Source: Gemmatimonadota bacterium (lineage in GTDB: Bacteria > Gemmatimonadota > Gemmatimonadetes > Gemmatimonadales > Gemmatimonadaceae). From it: a stretch of DNA of 64,000 nucleotides. Of the stretch, positions 16,572 through 25,571 are shown piece after piece; position 1 is the first letter of the stretch, and the number at the start of each line of letters is the position of its first letter. The position numbers and the translations under genes are program-made. The stretch lies in assembly GCA_027307165.1 (NCBI GenBank), contig DAHUXM010000003.1, positions 1 to 64,000 of the forward strand, read 5' to 3'. The notes under the pieces are model-generated. The model did not search any database. It saw only the letters and a list, made by a program, of their open reading frames with translations, and was not told the origin of the DNA.

Positions 16572-17782
16572 GCAGCGTGCCGGCCGCACGGGGCGTGCAG
16601 CGGGACGCATCGCCCAACGCTCCGCGCGTGCTCTGTGTCGATGACGATCAGTTTGTGCTCGCGGGGATGCAGCGGATATTGCATTCGAAGTTCAGTGTCC
16701 ACGTTGCTTCGGACCCGATCTCGGCACTCAAGCTCATCGACGAATCCGCGTCGTCGCCGTTCGCGGTCATCGTATCAGATCTCGCGATGCCGGGTGTGAA
16801 TGGAATCGCGCTGCTTAAGCGTGTTCGTGAGATCGCGCCGGATACAGTTCGCGTGCTCCTGACCGGGCATGCGAACATGGACAGTGCGATTGCCGCGGTG
16901 AACGATGGGGCCGTATTCCGCTTTCTGACCAAGCCGTGCGGAGCAAGCGCGTTGATCGCCGCTGTGTCCTCTGCCGCCGAGCATTATCGGCTCGCCATGT
17001 CGGAACGTGTGTTGCTAGAACGAACGCTGCATGGGTCGGTCAAGGCGCTGATCGATATCCTCACGCTCGTCAATCCCTCGGCATTTGCCCGCGGAACGCG
17101 ACTCAAGCGATACGTCGCTCGCGTTGCAGACGCACTGGAGGTGGACAATCAGTGGGAGATCGAGATCGCCGCGCTTCTTTCGCGGCTCGGCACAGTATCG
17201 CTGCCACCGGCGCTCGTCGACAAACTGCACGTGGGTAAGGAATTGAATCAGGAAGAGCAATGTCTCGCCGACAGTGTCCCCGCGCTGGCTGCGTCATTCA
17301 TAGCGGAAATACCCAGGCTGGACGGCGTTCACGAAATTCTCGTGTTTCAGAATACGGGATTCGACGGCGCCAACTCACCGCGTCGCGGTGTGCGCGGCGA
17401 GAAGATCCCGCTTGGTGCGCGCATTCTCAAAGTCGCGACGGATCTCGACGCGCTCGAGGCCGGTGGCATGACAGCGAGCGTTGCGATTGCAGCATTGTCG
17501 GATCGCGCGAACGTTTACGATCCGCGCGTTCTGCGAGCATTTGTAAAGTCGATCGAGAGCGATACTGCGCCTGTGAACGTGCGACACGTACGGTTGGGAG
17601 AGGTGGTTCCCGGAATGATATTCGCTGTCGACGTTACCGGGGCGAATGGTTTGCTGCTTGCCGCTCGCGGGCAGGAAGTCGGTCGCGCGCTCACGGAACG
17701 TCTCCGCTACTCCATGCCGGGCGCACTTCTGGATCAGGAGGTCGTGGTGATCGTACCCGACCCGGGTGCCCAAGATCGTTAG
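16568..17782 (+). CDS. Response regulator: receiver plus degenerate HD-GYP-like domain
   Basis: The 404-aa protein has an intact receiver (acidic pair VDDD at residues 24-27, acceptor Asp 71 in VSDLAMPG, Lys 121 in LTKP). It then follows the RpfG architecture, but the output domain has lost its catalytic residues. Where active HD-GYP proteins have HD (ALLHDIGK) it reads ALLSRLGT at residues 201-208, and the HHE and GYP motifs read VFQNTGFDGANSP at about 258-270. The flanking GVRGEKIPLGARIL block is retained, which identifies the ancestry. It probably acts as a non-enzymatic, phospho-regulated effector or c-di-GMP binder. It starts with a GTG overlapping the kinase stop. Confidence 0.83.
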   Translation: MSSVPAARGVQRDASPNAPRVLCVDDDQFVLAGMQRILHSKFSVHVASDPISALKLIDESASSPFAVIVSDLAMPGVNGIALLKRVREIAPDTVRVLLTGHANMDSAIAAVNDGAVFRFLTKPCGASALIAAVSSAAEHYRLAMSERVLLERTLHGSVKALIDILTLVNPSAFARGTRLKRYVARVADALEVDNQWEIEIAALLSRLGTVSLPPALVDKLHVGKELNQEEQCLADSVPALAASFIAEIPRLDGVHEILVFQNTGFDGANSPRRGVRGEKIPLGARILKVATDLDALEAGGMTASVAIAALSDRANVYDPRVLRAFVKSIESDTAPVNVRHVRLGEVVPGMIFAVDVTGANGLLLAARGQEVGRALTERLRYSMPGALLDQEVVVIVPDPGAQDR

Positions 17783-20700
17783 CACTCGTGTGACCTATCG
17801 CGCGCTTGCGGGCGCGATAGCAGTTGCCGTTCTTTTCGCGCTGGCGGCGATCCGTCGCAACGATCTGCGTCGCTCAGCCGTCGCAGAGTGGACGCGTCGG
17901 TCGTCCTCGGTCGTACAAATATCGAGTGGCTCGGCGCGGGCGTGGGTCGCCGAGCGCGCAGCTGCGGTGCGAATCGTTGGTGCAAGTGGTGCTCGCAGCC
18001 CGGCACTCTTCGCCAGACCGGCGGCGATGGGTCCTCCGCTGGCCGACTCCGCGCTGACGCACAGGCTTGCAGCTGTCCTCAACCAGCTCGATCAGGCGTC
18101 TGCGCAGTCCGCTGCTCCATTCTCGGACCTGTGGTTGCTGAACCGATCAGGTGTGTTGGTCGGCTCCGCGACGCAGAGCACTCCACCTGACATCGTCGTT
18201 GCAGCACTGCGCAATGCGAGCGATACGGACTCGATGATCGTGGTGGGTCCATTTCCGTTGAACGACAGTCAATTGTGCGTCGTGTTCGTTCAGCCGGTGT
18301 TGTCCACTGCGGATACGAGCGGAAGAATCACCGGCCATTCGTCGATGATCGGCGCCGTTGTGATGGCGACGACGCTCGCTGGCAAGTCGCTCGAAAGGCT
18401 TGGTGTCGCGCGGTCCGGCCCGGCGTCGCAGCACACCGCTCTGGTCGCCCGCGTGGGGGACTCGGTATATGCATACACGCTATCGAAGCGTGGGAGCGGA
18501 TTCCACGTTCACTCGGTGGGAGCGTCGCAGGCGGGCCCGCTCGTGCTCGAATCCCTGGGGGCGCCGGGAATCTCGCGCTCGCTGGACGGTCACGTTCCCT
18601 CTGTTGCCGTTCATATCGACGGGCTCCCGTGGGGGCTGGTGCGTCGCGCAAATCCGGAGACGCTTTATCGTACCGCGGACGCGACCCTTCTTCACGAGAT
18701 TTCTACTGTCCTCGTCATCCTGACGATAGTCAGTTGGCTCGTGCTCGCTCGCGGTCACAGGGAGCGCGCCGAGAATCTTCGTGGATTGGCCACGTCGGAG
18801 GCGCGCTATCGATTGCTCGCCGATCACTCCACCGACATCATCGCGCGGTTCGCGCCGGATGGCCGCGTGTTGTACGTATCGCCCGCCATAAAGGCAGTGC
18901 TCGGTTACGAACCGCAGGCAGTTGTGGACACCTACCCGTTCGCGTTGCACCACGATGACGATGCAGCCGCCACGCGCACCGCCATTCATCGTGCCATGTC
19001 TCTCAAGGAAGCCGTGCGTACGGAACATCGGTTCCGGCATGCCGATGGCCACTTCGTGTGGCTCGAGACCGTTGGCACCGCGGTCCGTGATCCGACGACG
19101 GGAGAGGTGAAGGAAGTCATCACCACGAGTCGCGATATCGTCGACGCCAAGGCATCGGAGGAGGCGCTCAAGGCGTCGGAAGAGCAGTACCGGCTCCTGT
19201 TCGAGACGAACCCGATGCCGATGTGGGCGTTCGATGTGGAGACGAGCCGCTTTCTGGCGGTCAACAACGCTGCTGTCGAGCACTACGGATATTCGCGCGA
19301 TGAATTTCTGCAGATGACGGTCTTCGACGTGCGGTCGCCAGAATACGCGCACGAGGTTCTTTCCGTGGAAGAGCGCCTGAAGCAGGGATCAGTGGACCTC
19401 GCGGGGCGCCACCATCGCAAGAAGGATGGCACGCTCATCGACGTCGATCTTACAATTCATTCGCTCCCGGTCGGGGATCGAGCGACGCGGCTCGTACTGA
19501 TCAACGACGTGACTCAAAAGAACGAAATCGAAGCCGCGTTTCGTGAGTCGAGCCAGTTCGTTCGTGCGATCCTGGGCAGCTCTCCGGTTGCAATCATAGC
19601 AACCGATCTCGACCTGCGCGTCGTGCAATGGAATCGCGCTTCGGAGCGTCTATTCGGCTGGCACGCTGACGAAATCATCGGCAGGCAATGCCCGCTGATG
19701 GCAGTGGATGCGAACGGTGTCAGTAAGGATCGACTTCATGACATCCTGCCCGGCACCGCGCAAATTTCCGGGCGCGAAACGGAAGTTGCGCGGAAGGACG
19801 GGACCCGTGTCAAGGTCGATGTATCAGTCGCGGTGATTCACAACGCAACGGGCGTTCCGGCCGGCTTTGTCACTCTCGCGGTGGATCTTACAGAACGCAC
19901 GCGACTCGAAGCACAGTTACTTCAGGCGCAAAAGATGGAGGCCGTGGGACAGTTCGCCGGCGGAATCGCTCATGACTTCAACAACCTGCTTACGGTAATC
20001 ACGGCGTACGCGGAGCTGCTCATCGGGGACGTTGATGAGACTGCGCCGAAGCGCGCCGACCTGTTGGAGATCAGAGGAGCCGCGTCACGCGCCGCCGCCC
20101 TGGTACAACAGCTTCTGGCATTCAGTCGCAGGCAGGTGCTGGTGCCCACTCTCATCGACCTCAACTCGGTCGTGCGCGAAACGGAGCAGATGCTCCGTCG
20201 CGTGCTTCCGCCCACCGTAACGATAGTGACGTCGCTCGATCCCGACCTTCACGTAGTCTTCGCCGACACCGGACAGGTCGAACAGGTGCTGATGAATCTC
20301 GTGGTCAATGCACGGGATGCAATGGCCGATGGCGGAACGCTCACCGTCACGACCGCGAATGTCGCGCCGGATGCGGCAGATGGCGCGGATGGTGTCGACG
20401 CGCGCCACACAGCCGAGGTCATGCTTTCGGTGAGCGACACGGGATGCGGCATGCCGCCCGAAATTCAGGATCGAATCTTCGAGCCATTCTTCACGACCAA
20501 GGAAGTCGGCAAGGGAACAGGGCTGGGACTCTCCACAGCGCATGGAATCGTGAGTCAGTCCGGTGGCCGACTCACCGTCTGCAGTATGGAAGGTGTGGGG
20601 ACGACCTTCACCATACATCTGCCAGCCGCGTCGACCTTTGACGCGGATAACGAGGAGGCCCAGCCGGACAAGCCGGCATTGCGCAGGCGCGGGTCGGGCG

Positions 20701-21101
20701 TCGTTCTACTGGCGGATGATGAAGCCGCTGTGCGCTACGTCGCGACGCGCATTCTCGAATCCGCAGGGTACACCGTGCTCGCGGCGAACGACGGTCCGGA
20801 TGCGCTGGCGTTGTACGCTGAGCATCGCGCTGACATCAAGCTGTTGATCACCGACATGATCATGCCGACGATGACGGGCGCTGCGGTCGCCGCGACGTTG
20901 CGCGAGGGGGATCCGCATCTGCCGGTCGTCATCATGTCCGGGGTAGCGGACGATGGGATGGCGAGTGGCGTTTCGGGTGATCAAGTCATGATCCTCCGGA
21001 AGCCGTTCACGCCGGACGCCTTCATTCGCAAGGCGACAGACGCGATCGGCGCAGTCAGTCCGCATGTACCTCCGAGCCGGCCGGCCGCTCTCCGCGCCTG
21101 A
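17766..21101 (+). CDS. Membrane-bound hybrid histidine kinase with three PAS domains
   Basis: The 1111-aa protein has two membrane segments (about residues 10-28 and 312-330) enclosing a periplasmic sensor of about 280 residues without a recognised family. Three PAS domains follow (starting near 345, 475 and 600), then HisKA (GGIAHDFNNLLTV, His near 737), HATPase (DTGCGM, EPFFTTKEVGKGTGLGLST) and a C-terminal receiver (VVLLADDEA, Asp in LLITDMIMP, LRKPF). The kinase core is of the type that often lacks a DNA-binding partner and feeds a phosphorelay. A GTG start at 17766 overlaps the previous gene by 17 nt. The 3' end overlaps the convergent exporter gene by 47 nt. Confidence 0.9.
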   Translation: MPKIVSTRVTYRALAGAIAVAVLFALAAIRRNDLRRSAVAEWTRRSSSVVQISSGSARAWVAERAAAVRIVGASGARSPALFARPAAMGPPLADSALTHRLAAVLNQLDQASAQSAAPFSDLWLLNRSGVLVGSATQSTPPDIVVAALRNASDTDSMIVVGPFPLNDSQLCVVFVQPVLSTADTSGRITGHSSMIGAVVMATTLAGKSLERLGVARSGPASQHTALVARVGDSVYAYTLSKRGSGFHVHSVGASQAGPLVLESLGAPGISRSLDGHVPSVAVHIDGLPWGLVRRANPETLYRTADATLLHEISTVLVILTIVSWLVLARGHRERAENLRGLATSEARYRLLADHSTDIIARFAPDGRVLYVSPAIKAVLGYEPQAVVDTYPFALHHDDDAAATRTAIHRAMSLKEAVRTEHRFRHADGHFVWLETVGTAVRDPTTGEVKEVITTSRDIVDAKASEEALKASEEQYRLLFETNPMPMWAFDVETSRFLAVNNAAVEHYGYSRDEFLQMTVFDVRSPEYAHEVLSVEERLKQGSVDLAGRHHRKKDGTLIDVDLTIHSLPVGDRATRLVLINDVTQKNEIEAAFRESSQFVRAILGSSPVAIIATDLDLRVVQWNRASERLFGWHADEIIGRQCPLMAVDANGVSKDRLHDILPGTAQISGRETEVARKDGTRVKVDVSVAVIHNATGVPAGFVTLAVDLTERTRLEAQLLQAQKMEAVGQFAGGIAHDFNNLLTVITAYAELLIGDVDETAPKRADLLEIRGAASRAAALVQQLLAFSRRQVLVPTLIDLNSVVRETEQMLRRVLPPTVTIVTSLDPDLHVVFADTGQVEQVLMNLVVNARDAMADGGTLTVTTANVAPDAADGADGVDARHTAEVMLSVSDTGCGMPPEIQDRIFEPFFTTKEVGKGTGLGLSTAHGIVSQSGGRLTVCSMEGVGTTFTIHLPAASTFDADNEEAQPDKPALRRRGSGVVLLADDEAAVRYVATRILESAGYTVLAANDGPDALALYAEHRADIKLLITDMIMPTMTGAAVAATLREGDPHLPVVIMSGVADDGMASGVSGDQVMILRKPFTPDAFIRKATDAIGAVSPHVPPSRPAALRA

Positions 21102-22638
21102 GCAACAGCACGAGCGGAAGGCCAAGCACGAACAGCGCGGTGACCATCAGGAAGACATGATTGTAGGCGAGTACCGTCGCCTGGCGTGTCACTGAGATAT
21201 CGAGCAGCCCGAGTGCGCGTTGCTGGGCCGTGAACTTGTCGGCGCCAGCGTGAATCATCGCAGCAGTTGCGTTCTTGAGGAACCGCACGGTGGCGGGATT
21301 CCACATTCCCGTGTTCTCGGACAGCACGTCGTGGTAACGTGAAGTAGCGCTCGTGAGCTGAGTCGCGGCGATCGCGATCCCGACGCTGCCCATCACCTGA
21401 CGCACCACGTTGTACAGGCCTGTCGCCTGTGTCATCTGCGGTTTGGGAATAGTTGCGAGCGCAGCGGTGCTGAGCGCAACGAAGATGAGCGAGAAACCAA
21501 CGCCCTGCCAGAGCTGCGGCCAGAAAATGTCCCAGAAACCGACGTCGGTCGTGAGAACCGAAAGACCCCAGAAGCCGTACGCACAGATGATGAGTCCCGA
21601 CCCGATCAGGACGCGCGGACCGAGCTTGTTGTAGAATCGTCCGGCGATCGGCATGAGCAGCGCCATGGCCAGACTGCGCGGCATGAGCGCGATTCCGGAT
21701 TGCGTCGCATCGAAACCGATCAGATCCTGCAGAAAGAGCGGGAGCAGAAAGAGACTGCCATTGAGCGCCAGCCCCAGCACGCCGCCGATCGCCGTCGCCG
21801 AAGTGAACGAGATGTTGCCGAGTATCCGCAGGTTGACAGCTGGCCTGTGCGCTTTCATCTCGCGCCAGATGAAGAGCATCAATCCAACTGCGGCGATCGC
21901 AGTGAGCCGCAGGATGAACCCGGACTCGAACCACTGGTTGCGCTCGCCCTCCTCCAGCATGAGCTGCAGCGCCCCCAGTCCAGCGACGAGCAGGCCGAGT
22001 CCGAGGAAGTCGATCTCGCCTTTTTCGCGAATGAGATAGGGCGGATCCTGAATGAAGCGCGCGACGAGGATGAGATTGAGGATCCCGATCGGAAGATTGA
22101 TGTAGAAGATCCACGGCCACGAGTAATTATCCGTGAGCCAACCGCCGAGCGTGGGTCCGAGCGCCGGCGCAAGCACGACGCCGAGTCCATACACGCCCAT
22201 CGCTATTCCCTGTTCCTCGGGCGGAAACGATTCGCGGAGAATCGCCTGCGATACTGTGATGAGCACTCCGCCGCCGATGCCCTGAATGATCCGGAACATG
22301 ACCATCACGAGGAGCGAGGGCGCGAGCCCGCAGGCCATCGATGCCGTGGTGAACAGCACCACGCTCGCCATGTAGAAATTCTTGCGGCCGAATCGTGAGC
22401 TCAGGAGTGCCACGATCGGCATGATGATCACGTTGGCGAGGATGTAGCCGGTGATGACCCACGTGATTTCTTCGATGGTTGCGCCTAGCGTGCCGCTCAT
22501 GTTCGGCAGCGCGACGTTGACGATGCTGGAATCCAGTGACGCCATGATGGAGCCGGTCATCACAGTGCCGGCTATCACCCACTTGTGCGTTCCTTCCGCG
22601 GGCTCAGCTCGCTCCAGAGCCCCGGATACTGAAGTCAC
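21055..22638 (-). CDS. DHA2-family drug/proton antiporter (EmrB/QacA type)
   Basis: The 527-aa protein shows the 14-helix DHA2 plan: LDSSIVNVALPNM in helix 1 (motif D1), the SRFGRKNFYM cytoplasmic loop (motif A), the RIIQGIGGGVL helix (motif B) and GPTLGGWLTDNYSWPWIFYINLPIG (motif C and following). It should export hydrophobic or cationic compounds using the proton gradient in the inner membrane. No EmrA adaptor is next to it. It shares a 4-nt overlap with the upstream cytidylate-kinase-like gene, so the pair is co-transcribed. Confidence 0.93.
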   Translation of the reverse strand: MTSVSGALERAEPAEGTHKWVIAGTVMTGSIMASLDSSIVNVALPNMSGTLGATIEEITWVITGYILANVIIMPIVALLSSRFGRKNFYMASVVLFTTASMACGLAPSLLVMVMFRIIQGIGGGVLITVSQAILRESFPPEEQGIAMGVYGLGVVLAPALGPTLGGWLTDNYSWPWIFYINLPIGILNLILVARFIQDPPYLIREKGEIDFLGLGLLVAGLGALQLMLEEGERNQWFESGFILRLTAIAAVGLMLFIWREMKAHRPAVNLRILGNISFTSATAIGGVLGLALNGSLFLLPLFLQDLIGFDATQSGIALMPRSLAMALLMPIAGRFYNKLGPRVLIGSGLIICAYGFWGLSVLTTDVGFWDIFWPQLWQGVGFSLIFVALSTAALATIPKPQMTQATGLYNVVRQVMGSVGIAIAATQLTSATSRYHDVLSENTGMWNPATVRFLKNATAAMIHAGADKFTAQQRALGLLDISVTRQATVLAYNHVFLMVTALFVLGLPLVLLLRRGERPAGSEVHAD

Positions 22639-23258
22639 CGCGTCATCGCCTCGATCATCGTCACGGCCTCGGCGATCGATACTCTGCCGGTATCGATTAC
22701 AACGTGATAGAGCAGGGGATCACGCCATTCGCGATGATAGTAGCGCTGTGAGTATGCCGCGCGATCGGCGTCTATATGGCGCGCGCGTTCGGCGGCAGTA
22801 TCGTGGTCCCAGCCAAACCGCGCCCTGAGCCGTTCGACACGCGACTCCAGCGGTGCGACGAGGCGCACGTGCAGCGTACCGGGGCGAGTGGCGAAGATGT
22901 TCTGGCCGCTGTGGCCGACGATGATGAGTGGCGGATTCTGTGCGGCTTCGATGACGACACTCTGGGCGGCCTCCGCAACGGAGTCCATGTGCAGCATGTG
23001 GGGTGTGTCGATCCCGACCGGCATCTCCGGCGGCGCGATGAGCAGCGCCGAGGTGACGCGTGCGAGCCAGTTTGGTGGGTGTTCGTCGAGGCGCTCGACC
23101 GCCTGGACCTGGAGTTTGAGCCGCTGCGCTACGCGGCGGATGATATCCTGGTCGAGTACCGGCCAGCCGAGGCGGTTTCCCAGCTCTACCGCGAAATCGC
23201 TCCCTCCAGCTCCGAACTCTCGACTGACGGTTATGAGATCGATCGGTTGGTTCTGCAC
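22635..23258 (-). CDS. Cytidylate kinase-like P-loop protein
   Basis: The 207-aa protein matches the cytidylate-kinase-2 family. The N-terminus ITVSREFGAGGSDFAVELGNRLG contains a variant P-loop in which the usual GKST is replaced by GGSD. It then has the DQDIIRRVA lid-proximal region and the R-rich RERLRARFGWDHDTAAERARHIDADR segment. Members are annotated as nucleoside-monophosphate kinase-like, mostly without a tested substrate. It is the first gene of the exporter operon and faces the GbsR-type regulator. Confidence 0.82.
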   Translation of the reverse strand: MQNQPIDLITVSREFGAGGSDFAVELGNRLGWPVLDQDIIRRVAQRLKLQVQAVERLDEHPPNWLARVTSALLIAPPEMPVGIDTPHMLHMDSVAEAAQSVVIEAAQNPPLIIVGHSGQNIFATRPGTLHVRLVAPLESRVERLRARFGWDHDTAAERARHIDADRAAYSQRYYHREWRDPLLYHVVIDTGRVSIAEAVTMIEAMTR

Positions 23259-23341
23259 GGTTTGTTCGTGCCGTCTTGTGTGAGGTTTTTATGCCCCGTG
23301 CGCTTGATCTCCCGCCGCGGGGGTTTACGTTCAATGTGTAC

Positions 23342-23367
23342 TAAACAAACATAACAAAGTTTGGTGA
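23342..23367. promoter_or_regulatory. Candidate operator CAAAC-N8-GTTTG
   Basis: The short AT-rich intergenic strip between the divergent kinase/exporter operon and the GbsR-like gene contains CAAAC (23346-23350) and GTTTG (23359-23363), an inverted repeat of about 18 bp. It lies 18 nt upstream of the regulator's start. Winged-helix MarR/GbsR dimers bind sites of this size, so it is a reasonable autoregulatory operator. Confidence 0.5.
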
Positions 23368-23380
23368 CTCGAGGAATTGC

Positions 23381-23878
23381 ATGATGGCAGCGCGCGAGCG
23401 ATTCATCGAAGAGGTCGGGATGGCGGCGGAGGCGGACGGGTTGCCACGGATTGCGGGGCGGCTCTTCGGGCACCTCTTGCTGAGTTCGGGTCCGTGCACG
23501 CTGGACGAGATCGCGGAGGCGCTGAACGTGAGCAAGGGGAGCGTGAGCACCGACGCGCGGCTGCTGCTGCGTCATGGTTGGCTGCGCCGGAGCAGCCGAG
23601 CCGGCGACCGTAAGGACTACTACGAGATGGCGCCGGATTTTTTTGCAGGAATCGTGGCGTACCGACTCGAGAGATGGGATGCGCTGCACGATCTCGTCGC
23701 GGCGTCGATTCCGGACTTTGCGGAGGAGCCAGCGACGGTTCGCGGCCGGTTGGAATATCTGGATGAGGTGCAGGCTTTCTTTGTTGCAGGAATGCGGCAA
23801 CTGCTGCTCGAATGGCGATCGCACCCCGAGATCGCTGACGGTGAGGATCGAGCCGCACTTCCTGCGTCACGCTCGTAG
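23381..23878 (+). CDS. GbsR/MarR-type winged-helix regulator
   Basis: The 165-aa protein has a GbsR-like winged helix-turn-helix at residues 20-80 (GRLFGHLLLSSGPCTLDEIAEALNVSKGSVSTDARLL), a wing with the Arg/Lys-rich RAGDRKDYYEM, and a helical dimerisation tail. In Bacillus, GbsR and OpcR relatives control glycine betaine synthesis and uptake. Here the gene lies between an exporter operon and a betaine-type ABC transporter, so either may be its target. GAGGAA precedes two adjacent ATG codons; the second (23384) has the better spacing. Confidence 0.85.
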   Translation: MMAARERFIEEVGMAAEADGLPRIAGRLFGHLLLSSGPCTLDEIAEALNVSKGSVSTDARLLLRHGWLRRSSRAGDRKDYYEMAPDFFAGIVAYRLERWDALHDLVAASIPDFAEEPATVRGRLEYLDEVQAFFVAGMRQLLLEWRSHPEIADGEDRAALPASRS

Positions 23879-23900
23879 TACTTCGCGTTGACCGCGCGCG

Positions 23901-25571
23901 CTATCCGGCGACGGGAGTTACTCTGCGCTCGACGAGCGCCAACATTCCGTCCACTGCGAGCGCGAGCGCAGCGGCTGGTAGCGCGCCGGAAAGAATCATG
24001 CGTGTGTCGGCGAGTGCCAGACCTGCAACTATGGGCTCACCGAGGCCGCCCGCGCCTATGAATGCCGCGAGCGTGGCGGCGCCCACGGTGATCACCGCCG
24101 CGGTTCTCACGCCGGCCATGATTATCGGCGCAGCGAGCGGGAGGCGAACCCAGAGCAGGCGCTGTACTGCCGTGGTGCCGAGCGCCTCCGCGGCCTCGAT
24201 GGCGCCGGGATCGGCGTCGCGTACGCCGGTATATGTGTTGCGCGCGATCGGGTACAACGCATACAGCCATAGTGCGACGAGCGCTGGAACCGTTCCGATC
24301 CCGAACAGCGGTATCATGAAGGCGAGCATCGCTATGCTCGGCACTGTTTGAATCACGCCGAGTGCACGCACCACAGGCTCGGCCGCGGTGCGTGCTCGCT
24401 CGAGTGCCAGGCCGAGGGGGATGGCGACCAGGATGGCAGCACCGAGCGCAATCAGCACAAGAAATAGATGACGCAGCGTGAGTGCACCGATAGTCGCGCG
24501 GCGGTTCCACATGTAGCGCCAGAACGGTTCGTGCGCATCGCTCGTGAGTGACGTCGCGGGTCTTACAGGAGCATTCGTGAGACCAAGCTCGGTGAGCGCG
24601 TCGGATGCTACGCGACGCACGTCCTCGCCGGCAACTTCCACACGCTGATTGAGGCGACGCATTCGCGTTTCATCGAGCCGGCCGCTCAGCAGCGTGAGCA
24701 CAGCGATGGCGTCGGGCCGATCGCGCACCAGTCGCGGACTGACCAGCGCTGCCGCCTCGTAGGGCGGGAAGAAATGACGATCATCCACCAGTGTGACAAG
24801 ATCGTACCGTGCGAGCAGGCCGTCGGTGGAGTAGCCGTCTGCAACGTCGACTGCTCCATCGGCGAGCGCGCGATACTTCACCGCCGGTGCGAGCGGGCGG
24901 ACGCTGCGGAGGCGGATTCCGTAGACGCGAGCGAGACCTGGAAGTCCATCGCTGCGCCCGATGAAGTCCGGAGTGAACCCTGCAACGAGGTGCGAACCCT
25001 CACGGGCCAGATCGCTCAGCGTGCGAAGATCGTAGCGATCCGCGGTGGAACGACTGACCGCTATCGCGTACGTATTCTGGAAGCCGAGCGGCGGGAGCCA
25101 TCGAACGCCGTAACGCGCCGCGAAAGCCTGCGACACCTTCTCATAGACTGCGCGCGGATCCCGCGAAAGGGAATCTGCAACCGAGTCGTGCAGAATCGCT
25201 ATCAGGCCCGTTCCCGTGTATTCCGGATAGACGTCGATAGCGTTCTGTCTGAGCGCGCCGAACGCGACTTCCGTTGCTCCGAGACCGGGGCGACGTGTCA
25301 CCGCAATGCCGTGTGCTTCGAGAAGCTGCGCGAACATCTCGCACAGGAGATACGACTCGCCAAACGGCTTGGACGCGATCACGACGGGAGGCTGGTTCTG
25401 TTCACCCGGATTCGCGTGTGGTGGTGGTGCAAGTGGGCCGTAGGTCTGGCCGCGCGAACTATTCGCGAATCCACTCGCGAAACCATTCACTCCACCGGCC
25501 GCTAGCGAAAGCAGCAGGATGGCAGGGAATACGAAGACCATGAGCGCGATCCGGCTACGCATACCGCTCAC
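23901..25571 (-). CDS. Glycine betaine/choline-type ABC transporter, fused substrate-binding protein and permease
   Basis: The 556-aa protein begins with a signal/anchor helix (residues 8-30). An OpuC/OsmX-type binding domain occupies about 60-330 (ASKPFGESYLLCEMFAQLLE, DVYPEYTGTGL, GFTPDFIGR, DGAVDVADGYSTDG). A six-helix permease domain follows at about 355-550 with the EAA loop IEAAEALGTTAVQRLLWVRLPLA. The binding-protein-first order is the reverse of the permease-first fusions best known in Firmicutes. It likely imports a compatible solute such as betaine or choline. The ATG overlaps the stop of the ATPase gene by 4 nt. Confidence 0.88.
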   Translation of the reverse strand: MSGMRSRIALMVFVFPAILLLSLAAGGVNGFASGFANSSRGQTYGPLAPPPHANPGEQNQPPVVIASKPFGESYLLCEMFAQLLEAHGIAVTRRPGLGATEVAFGALRQNAIDVYPEYTGTGLIAILHDSVADSLSRDPRAVYEKVSQAFAARYGVRWLPPLGFQNTYAIAVSRSTADRYDLRTLSDLAREGSHLVAGFTPDFIGRSDGLPGLARVYGIRLRSVRPLAPAVKYRALADGAVDVADGYSTDGLLARYDLVTLVDDRHFFPPYEAAALVSPRLVRDRPDAIAVLTLLSGRLDETRMRRLNQRVEVAGEDVRRVASDALTELGLTNAPVRPATSLTSDAHEPFWRYMWNRRATIGALTLRHLFLVLIALGAAILVAIPLGLALERARTAAEPVVRALGVIQTVPSIAMLAFMIPLFGIGTVPALVALWLYALYPIARNTYTGVRDADPGAIEAAEALGTTAVQRLLWVRLPLAAPIIMAGVRTAAVITVGAATLAAFIGAGGLGEPIVAGLALADTRMILSGALPAAALALAVDGMLALVERRVTPVAG

